This document shows, one piece after another, positions 11,293-23,889 of a DNA stretch of 64,000 bases; within the stretch, counting starts at the first letter, position 1; every line of letters starts with the position of its first letter. The stretch covers positions 21,130,501 through 21,194,500 of the forward strand of contig JAWQUS010000027.1 in assembly GCA_036365455.1 (NCBI GenBank), written 5' to 3'. This DNA is from Macrosoma leucophasiata (lineage: Eukaryota > Arthropoda > Insecta > Lepidoptera > Hedylidae). The position numbers and the translations under genes were made by a program. The notes below the pieces were generated by a model, which had not been told where the DNA came from, did no database searches, and worked only from the letters and a program-made list of their open reading frames with translations.

Positions 11293-11828
11293 GGATCCCA
11301 CTGCAGAATCATTTCGTTCGTCCAGATATGCTGCAAATCTATTTTTACGCATATTTATAATCTAGAGAATATATACCTATCCACTAGGTTGCCAATCAAA
11401 ATTTGACCGCAAGTATTTTTCATCAAATTATTTTATTTTTAACAGCCAGCAATTCTTATTTACGGCCAATTTAGTTTGGCTACCATAACATAATAATGAA
11501 AAAAAAAAACTTTAATTTGATATACTTATAAATAATTTATGAACATCATGGACGTAAAAAGTTATCGGGGTGCAACGAAAATACGTAGGGGCGGCCAAGT
11601 GCGCAACGGAAGCCATGATTTTTCAGAGTCTTTATATATATTGCCGTAAAGTAAACGATATTTTATTGAAAAAACGAATTTAAAAAAAAATTTTCGCCAA
11701 AAAAATTAAAAAAATACTTGCGGCCATTTTTTGAGAGGCAAGCTATTGGATATTACTATATTTTCTACATTATAAATATGCGTCATTTCGCATATTTGAA
11801 TGAACGAAATGATTCTGCAGTGGGATCC
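11293..11828. mobile_element. Non-autonomous TIR element, 536 bp
   Basis: Perfect 27 bp terminal inverted repeats beginning ggatcccactgcagaatc, flanked by TA on both sides (11291-11292 and 11829-11830). This fits a TA-targeting, Tc1/mariner-like MITE. No transposase frame. Confidence 0.75.
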
Positions 11829-11839
11829 TAATCTATTGA

Positions 11840-12088
11840 TGTTATTTGATAACTGCAGAGCCTTTATACATCTCCACACAAACCAAAGGTCAAAAAGCAG
11901 ATGCCTTGCGACGCCTGAGGCCTCAGTTGTTGTCTCTGTGGTAAGTAGTTCTTATGGGGCCATACATTACCATCTGACCGGATCACGATAGTTCTGAACA
12001 TTACCATTTGACGGCAGATAAATTAGGTAATGCGGTGGTCCCTACGCCTTAAAGCTCTTGCACTGAAGTTCTACCACCAGTGGAATAC
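11840..12088 (-). repeat. Family-A repeat, tail-truncated
   Basis: Divergent copy, head to head with 12107-12368. Confidence 0.75.
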
Positions 12089-12106
12089 TGTTTTTTCTTT
12101 TAATAT

Positions 12107-12368
12107 TTTTACTGGTGGTAGAGCTCCAGTGATGGTGCTGCATTATCTAATATACTGCCGCCAAATGGTAGTGTTCAGCACTATCGTGTTCCGGCCAGGT
12201 GGTGATGTACGGCCCTATAATTTCCGGCACAGAGGCATAACACCTTAAACCTCAGGAGTGGTAATGCATCTACATTTTGACCTTGGTCTTTGTGTGGTTG
12301 TCTATAGGCTGCAGTCATCAATTAACATCGATGTGAACTGCATGCTTGTTAGCAACTTCCATCACATT
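12107..12368 (+). repeat. Family-A repeat
   Basis: Starts tactggtggtagagctcc and ends tagcaacttccatcaca. A small gap removes part of the gagctcgcgggcg segment. Confidence 0.85.
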
Positions 12369-12441
12369 TATTCTCAAGCTTATTGAGATCTTGAGGTTCA
12401 ATGAGGACATAATCTAGAGGTGAAAAACAAATTACGAAAGA

Positions 12442-12762
12442 ATCATGGCAAGTTTCATACATTGATTTGTACAAAAAAAGTTAGAAAAAGGTACAAGGGA
12501 AAACGGATTAGAAATATTATCTAGGGAACCTAAATACCATTTTCTGGTATTTGAAATATTTTTAAATCACCTGAATAAAAATCGTCTTTCCTAACAACAG
12601 TAGAAGCACTCCATACTATAGTTCAATTTCAAACTTTTAATTCCGGAGAGTTAAAAATATTTTAATTATCAGGAAATGTTGTTTAGGTTCACTAAATAAT
12701 ATTTCCATACCGTTTTATGGTGTACCTTTTTTTCATTTTTTCTGTACAAATCTTGCCATGAT
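12442..12762. mobile_element. Long-TIR element, 321 bp
   Basis: Outer arms of about 95 bp are imperfect reverse complements: atcatggcaag / cttgccatgat, then shared tttgtaca, ggtaca, gaaatattat and gaacctaaa blocks. No clear target duplication. Confidence 0.6.
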
Positions 12763-13248
12763 CCTTTTGTTAATCTAAGATGGCTTGGTTGAGTAAATCG
12801 GTTTATGAGTTAAATAAAGGAAGTGTTATTACGAGTACTATAATTTATGATTTTGGAGACCAACATTAATCAATAAACTAATGACCGTCGAAAAATCATT
12901 AAACCATTAATAAAATTGTCATTAATAAATTGGACAAAACTCTCTTTACAAAATTTTGCGTAATTATTCTGTTAATGATGATAGAAGAGTCTTCTAACAT
13001 CTTTGTATTTTGTATTTGTTACCAGGCTCAATACTTGAAACAAAAACTTTATATGCATTTCCACTCAATGGGGCGTTTAAGAGAACTGGCATCGTTTCCC
13101 AACGAGAAAAGTGCGAATTAAACAATTTTCCCAAGAACCTGCGAACGCTACACCGGCGAGCTGTAGAAATGACACAACCGTTGACTCTGTCAGAAGTTCC
13201 TTTATGAATTTTCACAAAAAATTAAGGTCACAATAATTTTACTGGTGC
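12763..13248. other. Unassigned AT-rich stretch
   Basis: Overlapping short frames occur at about 12930-13215 in three registers. None has a recognisable motif. Confidence 0.35.
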
Positions 13249-13922
13249 GTTAGAAGCGCGCATGGCCCAGTGGCTGGTGTAGATCGTAAGCGATCTGCTC
13301 GGTTAAGCACTTCGGGCGCGGTCGGGTAGTGTGATGGGTGACCGCTAGTGGCAAATTAAATGCGTTTTATTTTTAAAGAAAAATGGAAAGAAAAATTTGA
13401 CTTCAGGCGAGGCTCGAACTCGCGACCTTGCCTAACTAGCATAGTTGGTAATAGATGGCGCTACTGCTACCATAAAGCAATGCAATAGATGTGAAGGAAA
13501 GATTTGACAAATCGGGCAGGGCTTCAGTAGCTCAATTGGAAGAGCGGCTGGACTAGATTCCCAGTAGGTCGCGAGTTCGAGCCTCGCCTGAAGTCAAATT
13601 TTTCTTTCCATTTTTCTTTAAAAATAAAATATATTTCACAAGCATGTGTTAATGCGAAATAATATAAAACAAATTAAATGCGCGTTTCCGTGCTTCGGAG
13701 GGCACGTTAAGCCGTCGGTCCCGGTTGCTATCGATAGATAGCTGTCGTTAAACCTTGTCGGAGGCCTTATGGGCGGTTTGAAAACATCCGACAGCGGGTT
13801 GGCCACTAACCCACCCACCTCCACCAATCCGCATTGGAGCAGCGTGGTGGAGTAAGCTCCAGGCCTCCCCCCAAAAAGGGGAGAGACTCGTGCCCAGCAG
13901 TGGGACGTATAATGGGTTGCCA
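13249..13922 (+). mobile_element. 5S-rRNA-headed retroposon interrupted by a tRNA-like insert
   Basis: The head (13285-13350) contains gttaagcacttcgggcgcgg and gatgggtgaccgc, matching the internal promoter core of 5S rRNA. The body resumes at about 13665 (ccgtgcttcggagggcacgt, then gctatcgatagatagc) and ends cagcagtgggacgtat, then attat repeats. The same body is at 63684-63990. The insert is bounded by a 13 bp duplication caaattaaatgcg. Confidence 0.75.
13371..13664 (+). repeat. tRNA-like repeat, copy 2, with an inverted partial copy
   Basis: Positions 13429-13626 match 3428-3625 nearly base for base. Immediately before, 13371-13427 is the exact reverse complement of the last 57 bp or so of the unit (13567-13623). 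The whole insert interrupts the 5S-type retroposon and makes a 13 bp target duplication. Confidence 0.8.
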
Positions 13923-13956
13923 TTATAATATTATTATTATTTAATTACTACTTGTA

Positions 13957-14130
13957 CGGTCCTGTAATTTCCGGCACAGAGGCATAACACCTAATGCCTC
14001 AGGAGTGGCAGCACATCTGCATTTTGACCTCTAGTCATTGCGTGGGTGTCTCTAGGCTGCATTCATCACTTAACATCAATGGGAACTGCACGCTTGTTTG
14101 CCACTTTTATTATATTAAAAAAAAAAAATT
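13957..14130 (+). repeat. Family-A repeat, 5'-truncated
   Basis: Runs from tcctgtaatttccggcac to the poly-A-like end. Confidence 0.85.
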
Positions 14131-14673
14131 AAGTGGCAATTAAACAGTAGGTACTTTATGATTTACTTATAAAAATTGTAAATTAAATGTAGGTATGTAT
14201 TTACTACTATTATCTACTAACTTCTAATGCAAGATTTGATAATCTCGATTAATTATTTGTAATGAAGAAACGAATACACTACTAAATCAAATTCAATTTT
14301 TTTTCGCGTATCATAAGCTAGGTTACCAGAGTAACATTACAATATGAATCTATGCATTTGTGAGGAATGTTTACTTTTATAAAAATATACAAAAGTAAAT
14401 GACAATCTATTATCTATTAAGAACTACTTTTACTTATTTGTGATCACTAACGTTTGTCTGTTTTATTTTCAGGTAAGCACCTACCAAACGCTGAAATCCG
14501 ATGAAGTGACGGGAAACAGGTTTGATTTAGTATACAACCTCCAACTATTTATTCTACCGAGTTCATTCAAGTACTAAAGTACTAGAGAATGTACTTGAGA
14601 TACAATCATTCATCCTTTTTAATTTTTTTTCCTAGGTATCTCAAGCCTGTAACATGTTTTCATGTTAGTTACG
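14131..14673. other. Unassigned AT-rich stretch
   Basis: No gene or repeat recognised. Confidence 0.35.
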
Positions 14674-14915
14674 TAATTTCACGAATGTTATCTCCGGGTA
14701 GGCAAAGGTAATGCATACATTTAAACACGATTTGATTCACTGGTTACGATTTGGCTCATGTAACAAGTGGCGCGTCTGTTGACATTTCTGGGCACATCAG
14801 CAAAATCATAACAGTTCCAGAGATAAAGGATTTTACACCATTATCTCTGATAGGAATCAAGTCGAGGACCTCAGTGCAGTAGTAGTGGCCTGCTACCGCT
14901 TAACTACTGAGGCAG
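14674..14915 (-). repeat. Family-B SINE, internally deleted and old
   Basis: Both the tail (gggtaggcaaaggtaatgca) and the head (gcagtagtagtggcctgct, then actgaggcag) are present. The middle is shortened. Confidence 0.75.
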
Positions 14916-15229
14916 TTCGTTGAGTAGGTTAATTACGTAAGCAATAATTAATCAAAAAATGGATTTTTGTAATGTTACCCATTTTCGTGTTCGCAATTGT
15001 AATATCGTGTGAGTGGTTCTAACAATAGTACAATACATGCTTTGTTAGTGCAGCCTACAGACATTCATAATACATTATGTTATATGTGAAACAACTGTTT
15101 TATGGCGCACTATGTTACTGAATTATTTAATAGTGTCATAAGCACGTGTAACGTGCGAAATAAAAAAAAACTTACGTGCGATGTTGAAAATTCAGCTTTT
15201 TTGTGTTTATAATAAGAACAAGCATGATT

Positions 15230-15720
15230 TATGTGGTAGGTGGAGCTCCAGTGACGCGGCCCGCGAACGTAGGCACCACCGCATTACCTAAGCCAGAGAA
15301 TATGTAATAATACTACGTATAGAATGGACACTTCGACGTCCCGCCCGATTTCCCCGCATAACCCAATCTCCTCCCCTCTTATGGACGACGTTTGGTATTT
15401 TCTACGTGCTACGCACACAGGTGCACGTGAACATACACGTCACTGATTGATGTCTGTGTAATAAAGACCAAATTAAGCGTTTGTATGAAATTTTGGCGGA
15501 GTGTCCGCGGTGTGCCTAAGTTACTTGCCGCTAAATAATACCGTTTAGCGCTATCGTGTTTCTGTCAAGTGGTAATATACAGCCCTGTAATTACCGCCGG
15601 AGGTATAATACCTTAGGCCTTAGGAGGGGCAACGCATCTACATTGAAATCATTCATGTAGATGTTGACAATACAGTATTCACTTAAAATCAATGTGAACT
15701 GTATCCTTAATGCTACTACT
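15230..15720 (+). repeat. Family-A repeat split by family F
   Basis: The head (gtaggtggagctccagtgac) is at 15230-15293 and the rest at 15515-15720. The interruption is the 221 bp family-F element. Confidence 0.75.
15294..15514 (+). mobile_element. Family-F 221 bp element, copy 2
   Basis: Begins cagagaatatgtaataatac and ends gtccgcggtgtg. The flanks cctaagc / cctaagt give a 6-7 bp target duplication. Confidence 0.8.
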
Positions 15721-18464
15721 AGACATAAAAAAGCATGCTGTTTAAAAAAAAGAATACTATAGCCTATAGACATCTATACAAAAACCCGAGGTCAAAAGAG
15801 ACATTTGCCAATCTATCTATTCTTATTTGTTGTGTTCAAGAAATAAGAAACATTTGATTGCCACTAAGCTACCGAAGCCTAACCGAATTATCCGGGGGTC
15901 CTAGGTTCAGGGTCTCTAGTTTTTAGAAATCAAGATCATTAGACATCTATAGGCTAATATTAACTTATCATCCATGTGCGAATTGTCTCTTTTTGAAAAG
16001 ATTACAAAAAAAATTATAATTTATTTAAAACACTACATATTCTTTTTTCAAATTTATTTGAAAACATTACAAATTTTGTATTTTAAAAGCAAACCAAAAA
16101 TCATTAAGATCACTTACACAGGTCACTAACATTGCGCTGACCTTTCTTTCATAACAAACACAAGAAGGTTGGCAAACAAACATACCGGTCCATATTACTA
16201 CTAACCTTAACCAGATTACGTAAACAAGTCAAACCACAGTTATAATGACTGCAGTGACTACGGACTTGACGCTAATTTACTTCATATTTTAACATTCTGT
16301 ATAATTAATTTTCATTGAGTACATCTTTCGGTTTGTATAGATCGAGATGGCATTGGTGCTCTGTGCATACCCTCTGAGAGACTAGTGTTAGTGAGTGGCG
16401 TACTAGTTTTGGAATACCAATCTTTAATATTTAATAACTATGTACTCGTATTTTTCCTTTTATCTATAAATTCCTACTCGTGAACATCTTTACTCGTAGT
16501 GGATTGTCGGACAGCTATAATTTTATGTCATCACGTTTGTGTATCTGTGTCTGTTTATGTCATCATGTTTCCCAGCAGGGGTAAGCATATGTACATACAT
16601 TCTTGCACTCACACGTTTCAACAGTTACCTAATCGTGTGTTCTAATAAATGGTGAATCTGACGATTCATAGCGCAACGTTACTCAACTTCGGAGGTCAAA
16701 ATGGGTATCCTATATAGGTAATTGAAAAACACCTAAGTCTTACCTATGCTTTTACTTACTTTATGTCTACTTTAAGTTACTCCTCGAAACTTAGACATAT
16801 ACCGAATCATCAAACCTGGTTACATTAAATTAGAGTATAATAATACTGTATCTTTCATACTCCCAGTATCTGGTATGTATTCTAATTGTTACGCTATTGA
16901 CCACACAGCATATGAGCCACATCAGTCGCTTTTTCTCTTCTTCATCTTAATCAATTGCTGTTCGTTAGTCTCGCTAAAACACCAGAACAGCTTCACCAAA
17001 TTGGCTTATTTTGGTTTTGAATTATTTTTGCAAGTACAGGAAAGGTTAAAACGGTACAAAAATATGAAAATATCGTAAGGGAGATAAATTTTCATTTTCC
17101 ATACAAATAGCCCTTACCTAGGTTTGAACCTTTAACACATTATTTAATACTGAGGCAATACGAAGTTTACCGAGTCAGCTAGTACTAAATATAAAGCAGT
17201 TAAGATCTCTCACGTGTCAAATATTGCGGTAGATATTAAATTATAGAGCGATAAATTTACTACCGTTTACATGACCTTCTACCTATCGACAATAAAATAC
17301 TCTAAACATGTCAATCATGTCATAAATGCATGTTATTAGACACTATATTTGATATATCGTTTCCATACATCGTAATTATTTCCTACTATAAAAAAACAAT
17401 GGCTATTAATATTTTTCTCGCATGTCTAACAGCCTATTCAATTATTTAAATGTCGAATGCGTCAAGTTCAAACTCACGATTGTCGATTACCTACGTGACA
17501 GTTGTACTCGTATTCCGCGTGCAGATAAAAGTTGGGCGCGAAGGTCAATTCTGAGTGTTCTCACAGTTATGACCTTTACAATTATTTATTACTTTTATGT
17601 TCCCTTTCTTGCGCTCGAGGTCTACGAATTGCGTTGTTTAGGATTATATTTTATGATTTTTGTAAACGCGGCCGTGGACCGTCGCGGTCGGTCAATATCG
17701 GAAGTTTAATTTCATGTAACAATGCAACCGGAATTATTAATTAAACAATTATTAAAACTTCATGTAGACTGTTTTTTTTATTTTGATAAACATAGATATT
17801 TTTTATTAAATACAAACGAATTATTTTTTCATAGTTACAATGAAATCCCTCAGGCCACGAGAAAAATATGTCAATTGATTTCTTATTATTCTCGGACCCA
17901 ATCGGGTCCATTGCGGCTTGAGTAAGCAATTATTGTTTAATTTTCAAGCTGATGGATTTAATACCCTACCTGTTCAGGAAAAGTAAAAAAAATATAAAAA
18001 TATATTTTTTTTGTGAAATGTAATGAGTTTTAAAATAATTATCGGAAATAATTAAATATTTTGTTCTGTTTAAAGAATTGTAAAAAAAAATACTTAGGTA
18101 GATGTTTTTTCAATGCTAGGGAAAGATGAATGTGTAAGTGAGCATTCTTTTGCATTTATAATACTTATTAAGAAATAAGTAAAAAATAGAGTACATTGGA
18201 AATTCTTTTAAGTTATTAAAGTTAGTTAATCAATTTAAAATTAAATATAAAGTACAAAAAGTCGAAATTAAATAATGTCAAAAGAAAAGTCAAAACTTTG
18301 TCAAAATAACCTCCTTTGATATCTATGGCAAATTGGCAAATTAAGTTGTTCTAAAGATTATGATTAGTGCTACTTTGATTCTTTATTTCAGTACAGGTTA
18401 GAATTTTTAACTATAATTAAAATAGATAGAAATAAAAGGGAATATTTAAATAATTTTCGTATTT
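15721..18464. other. Repeat-poor region downstream of the host gene
   Basis: Small family-B scraps occur at about 15845-15915 and 16545-16670. The rest is unique AT-rich sequence. About 17420-17710 is less AT-rich and has an open plus-strand frame of 95 codons with one hydrophobic segment. It resembles no family I know and could be chance. Confidence 0.4.
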
Positions 18465-18702
18465 TTTTATTTATTTCATATTTTACAGTCGACTTAACCT
18501 AAAAAATGGTAACCTTTTACATCACTACGTACACGTGCTTATGTACATTTAAATGACATGACATCTCACAAGAATGACAGTATAAATATACAAAAAAGAT
18601 TTTTTTTTTTTCATTTTGCTGGTTTCCCGGCCTTGGGTTGAAGTTGGCGAGATATAAATAGCTGGTGAAATTGGCGGATGAGTACTATGAAACTAAATTA
18701 AC
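18465..18702 (-). terminator. 3' UTR and polyadenylation signal of the PYPV-repeat gene
   Basis: Downstream of the TAG stop the minus strand reaches AATAAATAAA at about 18476-18467. This implies a 3' UTR of about 230 nt. Cleavage probably falls within the next 30 nt. Confidence 0.55.
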
Positions 18703-19809
18703 CTAATGTTCGTAGTAGGAGCCTCCGAAGCTTAGCCCGTGGCCGTAGTGGTCGTGGTGTTCATTGACGTAGACCGGGACCTTGACGGGGACTGGGACGG
18801 GCTTCTCTACCGCGACGGGGACGGGCCTCTCGACGTGCACGGGGTAGGGCCTGTCGACGGGCACCTTGACTGGGTAAGCCACGGGCCTCTCGACTTCATA
18901 GGGAACGTGCTTGATGACGGGGTATGGCTCTGGGACGGGCACTTTCACGGGAACGGGCACGGGCTTCTCAACGTGGACGGGGTAAGGCCTGTCGACGGGC
19001 ACATGGACTGGGTAGGCCACGGGTTTTTCAACGTGCACTGGGTAAGGCACGGGTTTCTCAACTGGGTATGGGGCGGGTACGTGCACGGGGTAAGGCCTGT
19101 CGACGGGCACCTTAACGGGGACACCGACATGTTTGACCACTGGGTAGGGCTGGGGCACTGGTACTTTAACTTCGACGGGGTATGGCACGTGTTTCTCCAC
19201 GGGGTAGGGTTGAGGTACTGGCACCTTCACGGGGTAAGGTACGTGCTTCTCAACGGGGTAGGGCTGGGGAACCAGAACCTTGACGGGGTAAGGCCTGTCG
19301 ACTGGAACATGGACGGGGTATGGGACCTTCTTCTCGACGGGGTAGGGGGCTGGCACATGGACTGGGACCTTAACGTACTCCTTCACATGAACTGGCACGT
19401 GTTTGACGACCTCGTAGGGTTGCGGCACGGGGACCTTGACGGGGTAGGGCACGTGTTTCTCGACGGGGTAGGGCACTGGACGGTCGACGGGGTAGGCGAC
19501 TGGCACACCCTTGACTAGAGTGACAGTTCTGGTGACGTCGGTATGTCCACCCAGGTTGATTCCATGTCCACCCAGGTTGATTCCATATCCACCGTGGGCG
19601 AAACCGCCATCTTCGATGACTTTGTAAGCACCGCCGATGCCGTGACCGTTACCGATGTATCCTACATCAAGACCGCTGATGCCGTAACCATATCCGAGGT
19701 TCAGGAGACCACGTTTGTCCAACTTCTTTTCAAGAGGCTCAGCCTTCTGTTCTGTCGACTTCTTCTCGCTAGCAGCTGCTGCTGCTACTAGCAGAAAGAC
19801 TAGGCAGAT
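18703..19809 (-). CDS. Exon 2 of a secreted PYPV-repeat (cuticle/matrix-type) protein
   Basis: This exon carries 368 of the 372 codons. It opens right after a pyrimidine-rich acceptor (AG at 19811-19810) with ICLVFLLVAAAAAS, the hydrophobic core of a signal peptide that exon 1 completes with MRTT. A Lys-rich linker ending in KKLDKR follows (about residues 19-37), which could be a dibasic processing site. Next are a Gly/His/Tyr-rich part (38-93), a TVTLVKGVPV linker, and about 19 YPV units in strings such as PYPVEKHVPYPVKVPVPQ (about 108-350). The His/Tyr-rich tail ends GGSYYEH. There is no RR chitin-binding consensus, catalytic motif or later membrane segment, so a structural extracellular role is inferred. 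The composition resembles insect PYPV-type cuticle proteins, including the Drosophila Vajk group (from memory). The frame can be read from a TTG at 19722, but that codon is an internal Leu. Confidence 0.9.
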   Translation of the reverse strand: MCLVFLLVAAAAASEKKSTEQKAEPLEKKLDKRGLLNLGYGYGISGLDVGYIGNGHGIGGAYKVIEDGGFAHGGYGINLGGHGINLGGHTDVTRTVTLVKGVPVAYPVDRPVPYPVEKHVPYPVKVPVPQPYEVVKHVPVHVKEYVKVPVHVPAPYPVEKKVPYPVHVPVDRPYPVKVLVPQPYPVEKHVPYPVKVPVPQPYPVEKHVPYPVEVKVPVPQPYPVVKHVGVPVKVPVDRPYPVHVPAPYPVEKPVPYPVHVEKPVAYPVHVPVDRPYPVHVEKPVPVPVKVPVPEPYPVIKHVPYEVERPVAYPVKVPVDRPYPVHVERPVPVAVEKPVPVPVKVPVYVNEHHDHYGHGLSFGGSYYEH

Positions 19810-22800
19810 CTGTGAAATAAAATAAAATCTTTAGTCTATTATAGGTTACCGAAGCAAGGAGGAACCAATGGTGAAACTTGAAACATTTATCAATAAAACG
19901 AAATTGACATTTAGAAGACCTCAATGTTGTAACAGAAAAAGGGAATCGAAGGCCAATTAACATGTTCTATTGAAAATGGTGAATGAAATGAAAATTGAAT
20001 CAGTCAAACCAAATATTACTATGAAATACATCCTGTGTATTCTAACGCAATATTCTTTTATATCAACAACGTTAAGATATTACCTAAGATATAAGAACAT
20101 ACTGTTCGTTTATTTTAAGCAATCAATAACCCGATAAAAGGAATAAAATATACGTTTCCGAACGCATATTGTCCAAATTTTTGTAAGGCAATTTTGTAGT
20201 AAAATTTTCGTAACTTATTATTAATTTAAAATTATTTCAATAACAATGATAATGAGATATGAATTGATTACAATTTCAACAATCAAGATATAATTAATAG
20301 AAAAATAAATTACAATAGTCATGTTAGGACGAAATTTTCGTAATGCAGGTAATTTTGCACAAATCATTCTGCGTAACCAAGTCAATAGTATTCAGTTAGA
20401 TAATGAGTATTGATGCGAGGGTAACTAGCGGTTAAAGACAGTGTGGCGCAAACATGTCGCAATGCAATGGGGTTTTATCGTCGTGTGAAGTAACGCGATT
20501 CTACTTGAAGACAATTTTACAAATCGTCGACGCTGATGAGTAGTAACTAGATTTTGTATGTGATACAAGTTTTCCTTTATCGTTGTCAAAACTAACAACT
20601 TTCCTGTAGGTAACAACTTCTGTATTTGAAGTTTGATCTTCAGTCAGAGAGTAATAATAAGTACATTTTTCTTCAACTTATCTATCTAGATTATCTGTTG
20701 CATTCCCGGAGCTTTCAAATATGCTCGATAAAAGTAATTAGGATTCCATTACATGGAGAACATGGATTCCATAGAGAACATAACATTATGAATCTTGTAT
20801 TTATGAGGATTAATACCTCGGAAGAATATAAGTGTTAAGTAATGTTACAAGTGAACACAAATTACGAAACCATCTTGAGTGTCGCAGGAATCCTCAGATA
20901 ATTTAACTGGATGTTACATTTATTACACTTATATAATTAGATACATTTTGTAATAAAACGTACCGATGTTGTGTAAAACGACAGTGATATACAAATTTTG
21001 GCAGGTTCACACGAAATTGGCCTGGTTTTGTGCGTATACGCAAATATTGTGAGAATTACGTGAGCGAAGATGCCAACAAACTTGCCAACATGGATAGCTG
21101 TAATGGTGCTAACTTTGACACCTCTTGCTTTATCTTTTGTTCTATTGTTTTTATTTTCTTGATTATTGTGGAATCCATATTTTAATATTTAATCTTTTTG
21201 ATTAATCCAATTTTTTCACATAAATAAGATTCAATCTTTCGCCTTGGTTCAAGCTTACAAAATAAATCGAAATTCATTGCATTAGTTGTTGAAAGGTAAA
21301 TACCAATTATCACTCTAACATTGCGTTATGTTGGTACGATTGAACACATACGATTTTAGGACAAAGCAATTAATTAAACTTTAATCAATTTGTAATTAAC
21401 AATTACTTAAGAAAAGCAATCACATGAAACCTATCAAATTACATGTTGACTTACAATGTTTTTTAAGTGCTATTTGCTTAACAAGTCGTCCGTTGTAATT
21501 ATTGTGTGATTGCATTGCGATGTGAGGACAGATAGCGAAACCAGTTTTTTGACATGATTTACTCGACAATCATAAATTAACCTATTTGTTATAATTTCAC
21601 CAACAATTAAGTGTGTGAAATAAAAATTACTTGATTTCACACATTTTATGTTGCAATTATAGCAAACCCAATACCTTCTCTTTATAAGAAAGTAGGATTT
21701 TTGTTTTGTCATAAAACATTGATTATTATTGATCCATATCATGATTATATCATATTTTGAATCATTAAAATATCTTATTATAAAATTTACAGATACAAAA
21801 TTAATTTGACTTGAATTCATACTTTTAGTTAACCTTTAGAAATGCAAACAATTTACGAACTACGACTCCTAATGTTTTTAAAGTACTTTAGCTGCAGTTG
21901 GCCGATATCGGCCACGAACAATAGGAAATCAGTTGTCATATTTTAAACTGCGGTTAACGAGGTAATTCGAAGTGGTAACAAAAAAGGCAATTATAATAAA
22001 ATGAAAGCAATTTTATGACATACCCAATCTAAACATATTTGGATTACAAATAAAATTTTGAAAATCCTCTTTTTGTTTTGTAATGATTAGATCCAATAAT
22101 TTTTCGTAAAACAAAAACAACAATCTCACTTTAATTTCGTAATCCAGGGAAACCCGTTATCAATACAATATCAAGTGAAACACGTAACTCGGTAATACGG
22201 TTGAATAATCATTGACTCATCTCTGCCATAAAATATACCGCTAACACTACGTTAGCAGTGAAAATCTTTATTTCGTATTCAATTTGCGTACTTTGACACA
22301 ATTGTATGATTTTATTTGAATTATAAACATTAAATTATTATTAATCGATATTATATTTATAATATTTCATTTAAAACTATCGCTCCTCTTGAATTCTGCA
22401 GGAAGACCGCAAAAACGAACGTTACATCATGATATCCTACTTTTATTTGTAAACACTACTTTTATGCTATCTCAAAAGACAAGTAAACGGATTAGCTTAG
22501 TTTATCTGCCCCACAAACGGACAGTGTAAGATAATAGTAGTAAATTATTCGTAGGTTGGCATTACTGTCTCTTTCGCAACACGATCAGGGCGGGTACTAA
22601 TCCCTCCGACTGAGGCTGTTTGTTTCAATTTGATAAATGTAGGCTTAATTTGTATATTTTTATGTTGCGTTTTGAAATATAATTTATGATAATATTTAAA
22701 ATTACATTATTAACATAAAATGTGATAGTTTCCTTAATTTAATTACCTTAACATCTGTAAATACTACAATCTGGTGAATAAATAAATGAAATGATAAAAA

Positions 22801-23889
22801 ATAGATTTAAGGAGAGCACAACTTTGCTTTTGTTTCACTGATAATAATTATTACAACCTGTATTAAGTACATTTTTATGTTTTTATCTAATAATGTCTAT
22901 TAAGTATGTGCATCGTTGTCCCATGTCATGCAAGATTTAGCACAGCATAATTATTGTATGTTAATGAATGATGATCGATTACATTTGTAATTGTTTTGGT
23001 ATTACGTGAGTAAATTATAGGTTAAATAACAAAACACGCATTGTTATTTTAATTGCATAGAAGTTACTAACCTTATTATGGGATAGTTAAATGATAATCT
23101 GAATCTTATTTGATTTATTTAAAAAATCGGGAAAAAACTATTCTTCCATATATGCAGTAACCTTTTTGTTTTTATTTTATACTATTAAAAAACCTTTAAA
23201 CAGATTAGAATGTTGAAGTCAATTGATTTTATTCAACGTCATAAAGACAAACTGAATGAATGGTCTTGTCATAGGCATGACTCAAAGACCTTTGCTAGTA
23301 CATACTTCCTTTTACATAGAACTTGTTCTTTCAACACAAAGTTTTAATAAACCCGACGGCGTATCAGTAATTATATAAATAACTAGTTGCCTTACAAGTA
23401 ACTCTACAATAATTTATTCATAATCTATAATTATTACAAAATATCGAATATTAGTAAATACCGCAATCTGTACCAATTTATTGTCAGGCCATACATTTAT
23501 TGAATTGTAGTTATTATAACTTTGCATATTGCATATTTCTATGGAGTTTTTAAGTTGCAGTTGTCTACAATAGCAGCTTGGACATTTATTTAATTTCGAA
23601 TTGACGATTTTCAATGATTTGGCGTTTTGAAACGGGAGTAATAATAAGTGGTTTTGAACTTTTTAATAACCTACGCGACACATGTGTGCATATCTACCTT
23701 ATTTAATATCGGGTTCCCTACGTTACTGCGAAATACGTTTCATCGAAAAATCATTGGCCGACAACTATACATCGAAGACTTCATTGAGCGATGCTATATA
23801 AGGATAACTTATTCGACTTCTTAGTTTTAAAAAATGTCGCCTGTCGCCGGTACGAATCAATTTCCTTAATACCTATCTATTATCTATAT

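Noticed and set aside
13636..13923. 95-codon minus-strand frame
   Set aside because: It lies in the body of the 5S-type retroposon. A related frame appears in the second copy at 63553-63864.
18739..19518. 259-codon plus-strand frame over the PYPV repeats
   Set aside because: It is the antisense of a repetitive coding region (monotonous Asp/Gly/Val/Trp). The minus frame has a signal peptide, splice sites and a poly-A signal.
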